A model generated the notes under the pieces. It made no database searches. It was not told the DNA's origin and worked only from the letters and a program-made list of their open reading frames with translations. A program made the translations under genes and the position numbers. Shown one piece after another: positions 1-6,337 of a stretch of DNA of 7,864 bases; position 1 is the stretch's first letter; the number at the start of each line of letters is the position of its first letter. Source of the stretch: Hydrogenothermaceae bacterium (lineage in GTDB: Bacteria > Aquificota > Aquificia > Aquificales > Hydrogenothermaceae); contig DTZN01000117.1 of the NCBI GenBank assembly GCA_012961365.1, positions 1-7,864 on the forward strand, in the 5' to 3' direction.

Positions 1-1
1 A

Positions 2-130
2 GTAATAGAAAGGGTTATTCCCATGCCCATTGAAGTAGACCCGGAAGGGGCTAAAGCGGAATACAAAGACGGTGTTTTAGAAATAGATATAGAATTAACA
101 AACTTGGTGGTTGTGGAACTTTATGTGTAA
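2..130 (+). CDS. Small heat-shock protein (Hsp20/alpha-crystallin family), 3' end only, abnormal C-terminus
   Basis: The gene enters from the left edge, and only its last 42 codons (stop TAA at 128-130) are visible. The first ~30 residues match the end of a bacterial Hsp20 alpha-crystallin domain: an ERVIPMPIEVDP stretch, then AKAEYKDGVLEI, the hallmark (A)x(Y)xxGVLxI motif of the last core beta strands. Hsp20 proteins are ATP-independent holdase chaperones in the cytoplasm that form large oligomers. Normally GVLxI is followed by a PK segment and a charged tail with an I-x-I/V motif that docks neighbouring subunits. Here the frame instead reads ELTNLVVVELYV and stops, so the docking tail seems to be missing. 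The Hsp20 part also has a richer GC content and codons such as CCG and GCG that are rare downstream. I infer that the sequence from about 96 onward belongs to something else. The family call is fairly secure; intactness is doubtful. Confidence 0.75.
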   Translation, partial: VIERVIPMPIEVDPEGAKAEYKDGVLEIDIELTNLVVVELYV

Positions 131-134
131 ATAG

Positions 135-587
135 ATGGAAAAATCAAGTTCATTATACACTACGGCTATCACAAGTGGCTTTTGTGATACAAGCTTTAAT
201 ACTTGCAATCCAGAAACAAATGGAAACTGCTATCCTTGTCCTGTTATAACTGAAACTAAAGATGAAGATACAGGAGATAGTAAAGAAGTTCCTTTATCTA
301 CAGTAGATACTATAATTGAAACCATTAATGAGGGAACAGATGCTATACTTGCAGTTGCTCCTGAAGATACAGATGAAACTACACTAGAAGAAAGTATAGT
401 TGAATTTAAGAAAGACCTTTGTTCTTCTGAACCAACAGCTTGTTTATGTGATACAGATGGAGATGGAGAGGCTAATGAAGATTGCTCTGAAGATAATCTT
501 GATAATGCTACTGATATAAAGATTAAATCTCCTACTGAAAATCCTGAAGTTCAAGAGCTTATTGCAGATTACTTGCAACAGCAATAG
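135..587 (+). pseudogene. Acidic cysteine-containing protein of unknown function, probably a 5'-truncated gene remnant
   Basis: I do not recognise this protein. As an open frame from ATG 135 it gives 150 acidic residues, with cysteines mainly near the N-terminus (FCDTSFNTC, NCYPCP) and again around residues 96-117. DTDGDGEANED near residues 106-116 fits the DxDxDGxxxxD calcium-binding loop of thrombospondin type 3 or dockerin-like repeats, which suggests an extracytoplasmic protein. It has no signal peptide, no transmembrane helix and no Shine-Dalgarno sequence before the ATG, which directly follows an in-frame TAG at 132-134. Frame 1 is open from 55 to about 250 and encodes GGCGTLC at 106-126. 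Adding one A to the A5 run at 139-143 would join that frame to this one and extend the protein N-terminally with similar Cys spacing. The 3' end looks normal: tandem stops TAG TAA at 585-590, 20 bases before the next gene. I read it as the tail of a secreted-protein gene whose 5' part was lost at the Hsp20 junction. It may still be expressed. Confidence 0.5.
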
Positions 588-595
588 TAAGATTT

Positions 596-603
596 AAGGA
601 GGG
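596..603 (+). promoter_or_regulatory. Strong Shine-Dalgarno site for the outer-membrane protein gene
   Basis: AAGGAGGG lies 7 bases before ATG 611. It is near-perfectly complementary to the 16S rRNA 3' end and is the best ribosome binding site in the window, so it fixes that start. The overlapping genes downstream have much weaker sites. Confidence 0.85.
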
Positions 604-610
604 TATAAAA

Positions 611-1768
611 ATGAAAAAAATTTTACTATCTACATTAGTCCTAGCAACGACAACTTTGGCAGTATCTTTTGAGTATCCTACTATATATAAAGACCCAAGA
701 GCTATGGGAATGGGAGGTGCCTATGTGGCAGTAGGAGGAACATCTTCTGCTGTTTTCTACAATCCTGCAGGACTTGCAAAAATTAATAAAGAATCTGGTT
801 GGGAAGTAAACTTATTAAAAATTACAGCAGGAGCTGGGAATAATTCTATAGATTTCATCAATGATACTTTAGATGCCTTAAATGCTGAAGATGGGGATTA
901 TATAACACCTTCTGATGGAGACGATGGAGATGACCAATTATATGCTTTAAACAAAGTAATAAAACAATATCAAGGCGAAAATTTACATTTTACATTTAAT
1001 AACTATTCTTCTATTTCTAAAAGATGGAAAAAGCTAGCCTTTACTATAGGACTTTTTAGTGGTGTAAATAGTAATACTGTTACACACCAAGGCTTTGGTT
1101 TAGAAGGTATTATAGAAAAACATTTAGATATGTTGGTTGGACCAGTTGTTGGATTTTCTTACGATTTTACTAAATATAATCTTAGTATTGGTTTATCAGC
1201 AAAATATATGTATAGGAAATTAATAGACCATTACTTTACAACAAGAGAACTTGTAGAAAATGAAGATAATTTAGATAATTATATTTTAAATGAAGTAGCC
1301 AAAGATGGAACAGCTTTTGGGGCAGATATTGGTGTAATCTATGATATAGATAAAATACACTGGCTTCCTATATCAATAGGTGCTTCTTTATTAAATATTG
1401 GAGATATGGATTTTGGAGAAGCTGGGAAAATTCCTATGACTTTAAATCTTGGTATAGCATTAAAACCTAAAATACCCATTTTCGACTGGACATTTGCAAT
1501 AGACTATGTAGATGTAACAAATAACTATGAAGAAGATGATAATAAACTTAAAAGGCTAAGAGCAGGTGTTGAAGTTGTGTTTTTTGATAAATGGTGGGGA
1601 GCAGCTAAAATAAGAGGAGGTGTATATCAAAGCTATTTTACAGCAGGAGCGGAACTTAGACTATTTTTATTAACTGCTATGTTTACAACTTATGAAGAGG
1701 AAGTTGGAGCATACGCAGGGCAAAAAGGAGATAGGAGATATCTTCTAACTGTGGCGTTAGGATGGTAA
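611..1768 (+). CDS. Outer-membrane beta-barrel protein, FadL/PorV/TraF-like
   Basis: A 385-residue exported protein. Residues 1-17 form a signal peptide (KK, a hydrophobic core, then TLA as a likely signal peptidase I site). The mature N-terminus has DPRAMGMGGAYVAV followed by SSAVFYNPAGLAKI (residues 28-58). This is the signature shared by FadL-superfamily barrels, PorV/PorQ-type proteins and the 'conjugal transfer TraF-like' family. The rest alternates in amphipathic strands (for example 187-201, 275-300, 330-360). It ends in RRYLLTVALGW, with a terminal aromatic residue as expected for the beta-signal read by the BAM complex. Residues 92-108 are an acidic loop rich in Asp and Gly, probably surface-exposed. 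It is the first intact gene of the cluster, with a strong ribosome site, and overlaps the protease by 7 bases. The barrel call is firm. Its job is not: it could be a transport channel for hydrophobic compounds or, by its location, a surface partner of the secretion system. The 'TraF' name does not imply conjugation. Confidence 0.8.
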   Translation: MKKILLSTLVLATTTLAVSFEYPTIYKDPRAMGMGGAYVAVGGTSSAVFYNPAGLAKINKESGWEVNLLKITAGAGNNSIDFINDTLDALNAEDGDYITPSDGDDGDDQLYALNKVIKQYQGENLHFTFNNYSSISKRWKKLAFTIGLFSGVNSNTVTHQGFGLEGIIEKHLDMLVGPVVGFSYDFTKYNLSIGLSAKYMYRKLIDHYFTTRELVENEDNLDNYILNEVAKDGTAFGADIGVIYDIDKIHWLPISIGASLLNIGDMDFGEAGKIPMTLNLGIALKPKIPIFDWTFAIDYVDVTNNYEEDDNKLKRLRAGVEVVFFDKWWGAAKIRGGVYQSYFTAGAELRLFLLTAMFTTYEEEVGAYAGQKGDRRYLLTVALGW

Positions 1769-3519
1769 ATGCTACACATAAAATATTAAAACTTTTTCTT
1801 TTCCTTTTTTTCTTTCCTTTTTTTTCTTATTCATCTGAACATTTTCTTATAGAAAAAAATGGGAAAATTTACAAAATAGAAAAAAACTATGTGTCAACAT
1901 ATTCTACTAAAAATATTATTATTGAACCTGTTTATAAAATTAAGAAAGTAAACATACCAAATGACCCTTATGTAAAAGATGAAAATGGAAATATATTTTG
2001 GTGGTGGAAAAATATAGATGCTCTTTTGGCATGGAATAAGACAACAGGGTCTAATACTATTTATGTAGCAGTATTTGATTCAGGTGTAGATTATAATCAT
2101 GAGGATTTAAAAGATAACCTTTGGATAAATAAGGAAGAGCTACTTTACAAAGATGATAATAATGATGGTATAGATGATGGTTGTCAGGACATCATAGATA
2201 ATGATGGGAATGGTTTTGTAGATGATTGTTATGGTATTAATGCTTTATGTTATGAGTATGATAGAAATGGGAATATAATATTTAATCCAAATAAAGCAGG
2301 TTGTGTAAAACCTTACGATGCATTAGATTTAGATGGACATGGAACTCATATTGCAGGGATAATTGGTGCTGTAGGAAATAACAATATAGGTATTACAGGG
2401 GTAAATTGGAAAGTTAAAATAATACCATGTAAATTCTTAAATTCAAATGGATATGGCGATACTGAAGGTGAATTTATATGTTTTGATTACATAAATAAAC
2501 TAATATCAAAAGGTTTAAATGTTGTTGCTATTAATGCTAGTTATGGGGGAGAATTTTTTTCAAATATTGAAAAAGAAAAAATAAGGAATTTAGAAAATAT
2601 TTTGTTTATAACAGCAGCTGGTAATTATGGATACAATATAGAAAATTTAAACTTCAGTCCTTGTGGATATGATTTAAAAAATGAGATATGTGTAGGTGCT
2701 TCAAATAAAAACAATAATAGAGCACAGTTTATATATGGCTTTTCTTCAAATTATGGAAAAAAACTGGTGAAAATTTTTGCTCCTGGGGATAATATTTTAA
2801 GCACATACAAAGAAAATAGTTATGGAATTGCCACTGGGACCTCTCAATCTACAGCATTTGTTAGTGGAGCAGTAGCATTATTAAAAGCTTATAATAACAA
2901 TTTATCATCAGAAGAAATAAAAAGAAGAATACTTTTCTCTGGAAAAAATTTCCCTGAAAAAATGTCTGGATATTCATATACATGTAATATTTTAAACTTA
3001 AATAACATTTTAAGTAATAGCTTAGATACAGAAGAAAAAATATGTTTAGATAAAGTTAGTTATAATTTTGGAAATTTAGAAATAGGTAGAACTTCTACAG
3101 TTGTTTTTTATTTAAGAAACACTGGATTATCAGATTTACATGTAAACTCAATAAACTCATCATCACATATATTTAAAGTAAATACAACCTGCTTAAACAA
3201 ATTTTTACAAACTGAAGAAGAATGTATTATAGAAGTTTCATTTGCTCCAAAAGAGAGAAAAATATATCAAGAAAAAATAAGTATAAATTATGGAAACAGT
3301 AAAGAAATTAACATAGCTCTAAAAGGAAATGGTATAGGAAATAATAATAATAATTCTGAAAAAGAAATTGATACAAAAAACGATAATAATTCTGGAGGTT
3401 GTAGTTTTTCTAGAAATTCAGGTAATAATTCTTTAGTTTATATTTTTTACATTATAATATTATTTTTATTAATAAGGCTAATTAGAAAGTATGCAAAATT
3501 TCAACATAAGCATTTTTAA
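1762..3519 (+). CDS. Secreted subtilisin-family (S8) serine protease with choice-of-anchor-type domain and C-terminal Gly-Gly-Cys anchor tail
   Basis: A 585-residue serine endopeptidase acting outside the cytoplasm. Residues 1-25 form a Phe/Leu-rich signal peptide. The S8 domain spans about 75-415: catalytic Asp106 in VFDSGVD, His193 in DGHGTHIAG, oxyanion-hole Asn288 in AAGNYG and Ser361 in GTSQSTAFVSG (the usual GTSMATP is varied, but Ser is kept). Residues 131-155 are an Asp-rich insert with DNDGNGFVDD, a common calcium-binding element in this family. Residues 428-525 resemble an Ig-like ASH/HYDIN or 'choice-of-anchor D' domain (YNFGNLEIG, YLRNTG, VSFAPK, LKGNGIG). An Asn-rich linker leads to GGC at 545-547, a hydrophobic helix (about 558-573) and a basic end. 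Twelve cysteines precede Cys547. The ATG has no spaced ribosome site and overlaps the previous stop, so translation is probably coupled. The gene overlaps gspC by 29 bases. It is probably a cargo of the adjacent T2SS, which is inference. Confidence 0.9.
   Translation: MVNATHKILKLFLFLFFFPFFSYSSEHFLIEKNGKIYKIEKNYVSTYSTKNIIIEPVYKIKKVNIPNDPYVKDENGNIFWWWKNIDALLAWNKTTGSNTIYVAVFDSGVDYNHEDLKDNLWINKEELLYKDDNNDGIDDGCQDIIDNDGNGFVDDCYGINALCYEYDRNGNIIFNPNKAGCVKPYDALDLDGHGTHIAGIIGAVGNNNIGITGVNWKVKIIPCKFLNSNGYGDTEGEFICFDYINKLISKGLNVVAINASYGGEFFSNIEKEKIRNLENILFITAAGNYGYNIENLNFSPCGYDLKNEICVGASNKNNNRAQFIYGFSSNYGKKLVKIFAPGDNILSTYKENSYGIATGTSQSTAFVSGAVALLKAYNNNLSSEEIKRRILFSGKNFPEKMSGYSYTCNILNLNNILSNSLDTEEKICLDKVSYNFGNLEIGRTSTVVFYLRNTGLSDLHVNSINSSSHIFKVNTTCLNKFLQTEEECIIEVSFAPKERKIYQEKISINYGNSKEINIALKGNGIGNNNNNSEKEIDTKNDNNSGGCSFSRNSGNNSLVYIFYIIILFLLIRLIRKYAKFQHKHF
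1792..1828 (+). repeat. Pyrimidine-only tract with T7 and T8 runs inside the protease signal peptide
   Basis: These 37 bases contain only C and T, including T7 at 1805-1811 and T8 at 1818-1825. They encode the Phe/Leu core of the signal peptide. The composition may follow simply from Phe = TTT and Leu = CTT in an AT-rich genome. Runs of this length can also slip during replication and switch the downstream frame off. The frame is intact in this copy. Confidence 0.6.
3394..3492 (+). other. Candidate tripartite C-terminal surface-sorting signal of the protease (GGC motif, helix, basic tail)
   Basis: This stretch codes for residues 545-577 of the protease. It has three parts: GGCSFSRNSG, a strongly hydrophobic segment of about 16 residues rich in Ile, Leu, Tyr and Phe, then RLIRKYAK. 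Short motif, helix and Arg/Lys cluster at the extreme C-terminus is the layout of known prokaryotic sorting signals. The Gly-Gly or Gly-Gly-Cys types (GlyGly-CTERM, JDVT-CTERM, Synerg-CTERM, MYXO-CTERM) are associated with T2SS-bearing bacteria and intramembrane processing proteases. Here the signal sits directly after a choice-of-anchor-like domain and immediately upstream of T2SS genes, which is the expected context. I cannot assign it to one of the named classes by eye. The alternative is a plain C-terminal membrane anchor. No processing enzyme lies in this window. Confidence 0.55.
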
Positions 3520-4366
3520 TAAAATATTTGGGCTAATATTTTTTTCTGCTTTAGGAATTTCTACTGCAATTATTATTAATACTTATATTTCTTATAAGCT
3601 TTTTTCTTTACCTACTATAAACTCTAATGTAGAGAAAAAAAAGATTAATACAACAAATTATGCAAACGATTATAAATACTTGAAACATATATTTATAAAA
3701 AATAATTTAACAACTACTACTTCTAAAAATACACAAAGCAATACACATAAAAAAGATTTAATAACCATTCAAAATATAAATAATATAAAACTAGAAGGTA
3801 TTATAAGGATAAAAAACAAAAATTTTGCTATTTTAAATAAAAATAACCAGTTAATTTTAGTAAAAGAAGGTAAATTTTTTGAGGGCTATAAAGTAAAAAA
3901 GATAGAAAATTATTACCTTATATTAGAAAAAAACGGAAAGTTGTATAAAGTCTCATTAGAAGTTGATAAATCTGTAAGGATGAATAGCTCTTTTTCTAAA
4001 ATTAATAAAAATACAAAATCAAATAAAAATTTTATAAACAATGAAGGAAATATAATACAAATAGATAAAAGATTTATAGAAGAAAAAACAGCAGATATAG
4101 GGACCATTTTAAAGGATGTTTTACTCGTTCCTGAAATAAAAAATGGGCAAACTATTGGGTTTAGATTTAAATATATAAAACCAAATAGTTTATTGTATAA
4201 GCTTGGGCTTCGTTCTGGAGATTTAATTATAAGTGTAAATAATATGCCTGTTAAAACCGCAGAAGAAGCATTTAAAATTTATAATATCATTAGAAATGAA
4301 AAGTATGTAAATGTAGAAATAGAAAGAAAAGGACAAAGAAAGGTATTAACTTATGAGGTTAGGTAA
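3491..4366 (+). CDS. gspC: Type II secretion system inner-membrane protein GspC (HR and PDZ domains)
   Basis: A 291-residue bitopic inner-membrane protein that links the inner-membrane platform to the secretin and may contribute to cargo recognition. The architecture is typical of GspC: a short cytoplasmic N-terminus, one transmembrane helix (about 13-36), and a Thr/Asn/Lys-rich linker. A homology-region (HR) domain of beta strands follows at about 98-158 (LEGIIRIKNKNFAILNKN through LYKVSLEV); in known systems this domain contacts the N0 domain of GspD. A second Asn/Lys-rich linker leads to a C-terminal PDZ domain at about 213-291, with the core LYKLGLRSGDLIISVNN. Length agrees with the family (roughly 270-300). 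The start is forced: TAA at 3479-3481 is in frame upstream and there is no other early Met. The ribosome site is weak (AAGG at 3474-3477), so coupling to the overlapping protease gene is likely. Sequence conservation in this family is low, so the call rests on architecture and on gspD following with a 14-base overlap. Confidence 0.88.
   Translation: MQNFNISIFNKIFGLIFFSALGISTAIIINTYISYKLFSLPTINSNVEKKKINTTNYANDYKYLKHIFIKNNLTTTTSKNTQSNTHKKDLITIQNINNIKLEGIIRIKNKNFAILNKNNQLILVKEGKFFEGYKVKKIENYYLILEKNGKLYKVSLEVDKSVRMNSSFSKINKNTKSNKNFINNEGNIIQIDKRFIEEKTADIGTILKDVLLVPEIKNGQTIGFRFKYIKPNSLLYKLGLRSGDLIISVNNMPVKTAEEAFKIYNIIRNEKYVNVEIERKGQRKVLTYEVR
4339..4343 (+). promoter_or_regulatory. Shine-Dalgarno site for gspD, inside the gspC 3' end
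   Basis: AAAGG lies 9 bases upstream of ATG 4353 and supports this ATG, which overlaps the gspC stop by 14 bases and begins a proper signal peptide. Confidence 0.55.
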
Positions 4367-6335
4367 ATTAGTAATAGCTTTTTTTATATTACTTTCTTTT
4401 AATATAAGTTATTCACAAAATATATCTTTCGAAGAACTACTTAAATTATCAAAAGATGCAAAGAAGAATGGGAAAGTATATTTTAACTTTGACAAAATAG
4501 ATTTAAAGCTATTAACTTACTTTATATCTTCCTTGACGCAAAAGAATATAGTATTAGGAAGTAATGTAAAAGGAGAAGTTTCTTTAATTTTTTCACAACC
4601 TATATCAATAGAAGATGCATGGAATATCTATACTTCTGTTTTAAAAAGTAGAAACTATGTTCTTGTAAATAAGGGAAGCTTTTATGAAGTTGTTCCATCT
4701 TCCAGTACAAGAAATACAACTCCACCTTTAGATAAACTTGAAAATACGTCAGATGAACTTATAACGTATGTTTACAAAGTTAAATATGTAGATATAATTC
4801 AGCTATCAAATATACTAAGGGGTCTAAAATCTCCAAGGGGGGTTGTGTTTTCTTATAATCCTGCAAATATTGTAATAATTACAGATTTTAAAGCAAAGGT
4901 AAAAAGTCTAAAACAAGTTATATCATTAATAGATACTCCATCTGAAGGATATGTAATAAAAGTATTTAAATTAAATTATGCAGATTCTGCAGAGGTAAGT
5001 TCTGCAATTTCGTCTATCTTTTCAGATTTAAGCAAACGAGGAATAGTAATAAAAAGTTTTAATTTAAAATCCCAAAATGCAATCTTAGTTAAAGCTCCAA
5101 GATTTTTCGTAGAAGATATAGAAAATATGATATCTAAGCTTGATAAATCATTTTATAGCTCGTCAACAAGAAGTTTTTACACAATTAAACTTGAAAACAG
5201 TAAAGCAGAGGAACTGGCTAATATCTTAAATAAACTCCTTGAGAATATAAAACTAGTTTCAAAAAAGAAAATAAAGAAAGGTAAAAATAGACACATACGA
5301 AGTATATCAAATAAAGATAAACCAAAAGTTGTTGCAGATAAAGTTTCAAACTCAATAATTGTTTATGCCAACAAAACAGAATTTGAAGCAATAAAAAAAC
5401 TTGTTGAAAGTTTAGACAAAGAGAAAAAACAAGTTCTAGTTACAGCTTTTGTTACAGAAGTATCAGAACAAGCTTTAAAAGAAATAGGAATAAGGTGGCA
5501 AGCATTTGGAAAATATGGAGGAGCTAGCTTTAAAGGAGGATTATCTGAAGGAGATTTTTATGGAGCTATTGCATCATCAAACTTTGTTGTAGGTGCAATT
5601 TCTACTTCTGGAAAGACAGTGTCAAGTGGAGGAGCTACTTTGTTTTTTCCAGATTTACTGTTTTTATTTTCTCTACTAGAAAGAGGAACAGGGTTTAATA
5701 TAGTTTCTTCACCTAAAATACTTACAATGGATAATATTGAAGCAATTATAAAAGTAGCACAAAGAATACCATTTGCCCAAAGTTTAAAATTTGATGTAAA
5801 CGGAAATCCTATAATAAATTACGATTATCAAGATGTTGGATTAGTTTTAAAAGTAACTCCTCATATCTCATATGATAGTATTGTTATGGATATACATCAA
5901 GAAGTAAACGAAGTTATAGGTTTTGAAAAACCACAAATAGGTAATATAAGCTATGTGGTTCCTATAACTTCAAGAAGGGAAATAACTACATCAATAAAGG
6001 TAAAAAATGGAAAAACTGTAGTTCTAGGAGGACTTGTTTCTAAAAAAACAATAAAAACAATGGAAGGAGTTCCTTTCTTTTCTTCAATTCCAATTATAGG
6101 CAACCTATTTAAATATAATTCAGAAGATTTAAATAAAACAAATCTGTTTATATTTATAACCCCTTATATTATTAATAAACCAGAAGATTTAGCTAAAATA
6201 ACAGAAGAACACAGAAGATTAAGTGAAATGCTTATGAAAAACAAAATCTCTAAAAAAAAGAAATATAAACAAGTAAAAATTAAGTCAAAAAATACTACAA
6301 TTTTTGAAGATTATAACAAATACTTTGGAAGGTAA
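4353..6335 (+). CDS. gspD: Type II secretion system outer-membrane secretin GspD
   Basis: A 660-residue subunit of the multimeric gated channel through which folded T2SS cargo crosses the outer membrane. Residues 1-21 form a signal peptide (cleavage probably before QNISFEE). Periplasmic domains follow in order: N0 at about 42-115 (VYFNFDKIDLKLLTYFIS), then N1 at about 138-195, N2 at about 201-268 and N3 at about 274-356, each with the YxVKYVDxxxLSNIL or FKLNYADSAEVSSAI type of repeat. The secretin barrel covers about 358-608 and includes VLVTAFVTEV, the gate region near 425-465 and the signature VPFFSSIPIIGNLFK at 573-587. N3 carries a very basic insertion at about 303-324. The tail (609-660) is Lys-rich and ends in an amphipathic stretch, a possible S-domain-like pilotin contact. 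The N0-N1-N2-N3 order and flanking gspC and gspE distinguish it from the PilQ and type III secretins. It overlaps gspC by 14 bases and ends 2 bases before gspE. Confidence 0.95.
   Translation: MRLGKLVIAFFILLSFNISYSQNISFEELLKLSKDAKKNGKVYFNFDKIDLKLLTYFISSLTQKNIVLGSNVKGEVSLIFSQPISIEDAWNIYTSVLKSRNYVLVNKGSFYEVVPSSSTRNTTPPLDKLENTSDELITYVYKVKYVDIIQLSNILRGLKSPRGVVFSYNPANIVIITDFKAKVKSLKQVISLIDTPSEGYVIKVFKLNYADSAEVSSAISSIFSDLSKRGIVIKSFNLKSQNAILVKAPRFFVEDIENMISKLDKSFYSSSTRSFYTIKLENSKAEELANILNKLLENIKLVSKKKIKKGKNRHIRSISNKDKPKVVADKVSNSIIVYANKTEFEAIKKLVESLDKEKKQVLVTAFVTEVSEQALKEIGIRWQAFGKYGGASFKGGLSEGDFYGAIASSNFVVGAISTSGKTVSSGGATLFFPDLLFLFSLLERGTGFNIVSSPKILTMDNIEAIIKVAQRIPFAQSLKFDVNGNPIINYDYQDVGLVLKVTPHISYDSIVMDIHQEVNEVIGFEKPQIGNISYVVPITSRREITTSIKVKNGKTVVLGGLVSKKTIKTMEGVPFFSSIPIIGNLFKYNSEDLNKTNLFIFITPYIINKPEDLAKITEEHRRLSEMLMKNKISKKKKYKQVKIKSKNTTIFEDYNKYFGR
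6327..6332 (+). promoter_or_regulatory. Shine-Dalgarno site that fixes the TTG start of gspE
   Basis: GGAAGG lies 5 bases before TTG 6338 and overlaps the last codons of gspD. No in-frame ATG occurs in gspE before the conserved ATPase core, so this site together with TTG defines the start. Confidence 0.7.
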
Positions 6336-6337
6336 AA

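Noticed and set aside
575..584. Short inverted repeat TTGC/GCAA at the end of the acidic frame, considered as a terminator
   Set aside because: The stem is only four base pairs with no following T-run, and the next gene begins 27 bases later with a strong ribosome site.
562..610. Possible promoter before the barrel gene (TTGCAG or TTGCAA with TAGTAA or TATAAA)
   Set aside because: Matches to the -10 and -35 consensus are partial and the spacings are wrong (17 with a poor -10, or about 20-24). In AT-rich sequence such hits are common.
611..1768. Reading the barrel gene as part of a conjugation (TraF) locus
   Set aside because: The TraF-like family name covers many outer-membrane proteins unrelated to conjugation, and no other transfer gene is present; the context is type II secretion.
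1852..3960. Similar EKNGKxYK stretches in the protease (residues 31-38) and GspC (residues 146-153), considered as a duplication
   Set aside because: The match is short, made of the commonest residues in these lysine-rich proteins, and does not extend at the DNA level.
3913..4107. Open frame of 64 codons on the - strand inside gspC
   Set aside because: It lies wholly within the well-supported gspC frame over the HR domain end and linker. It has no ribosome site or recognisable product and is expected by chance as the antisense of AT-rich coding sequence.
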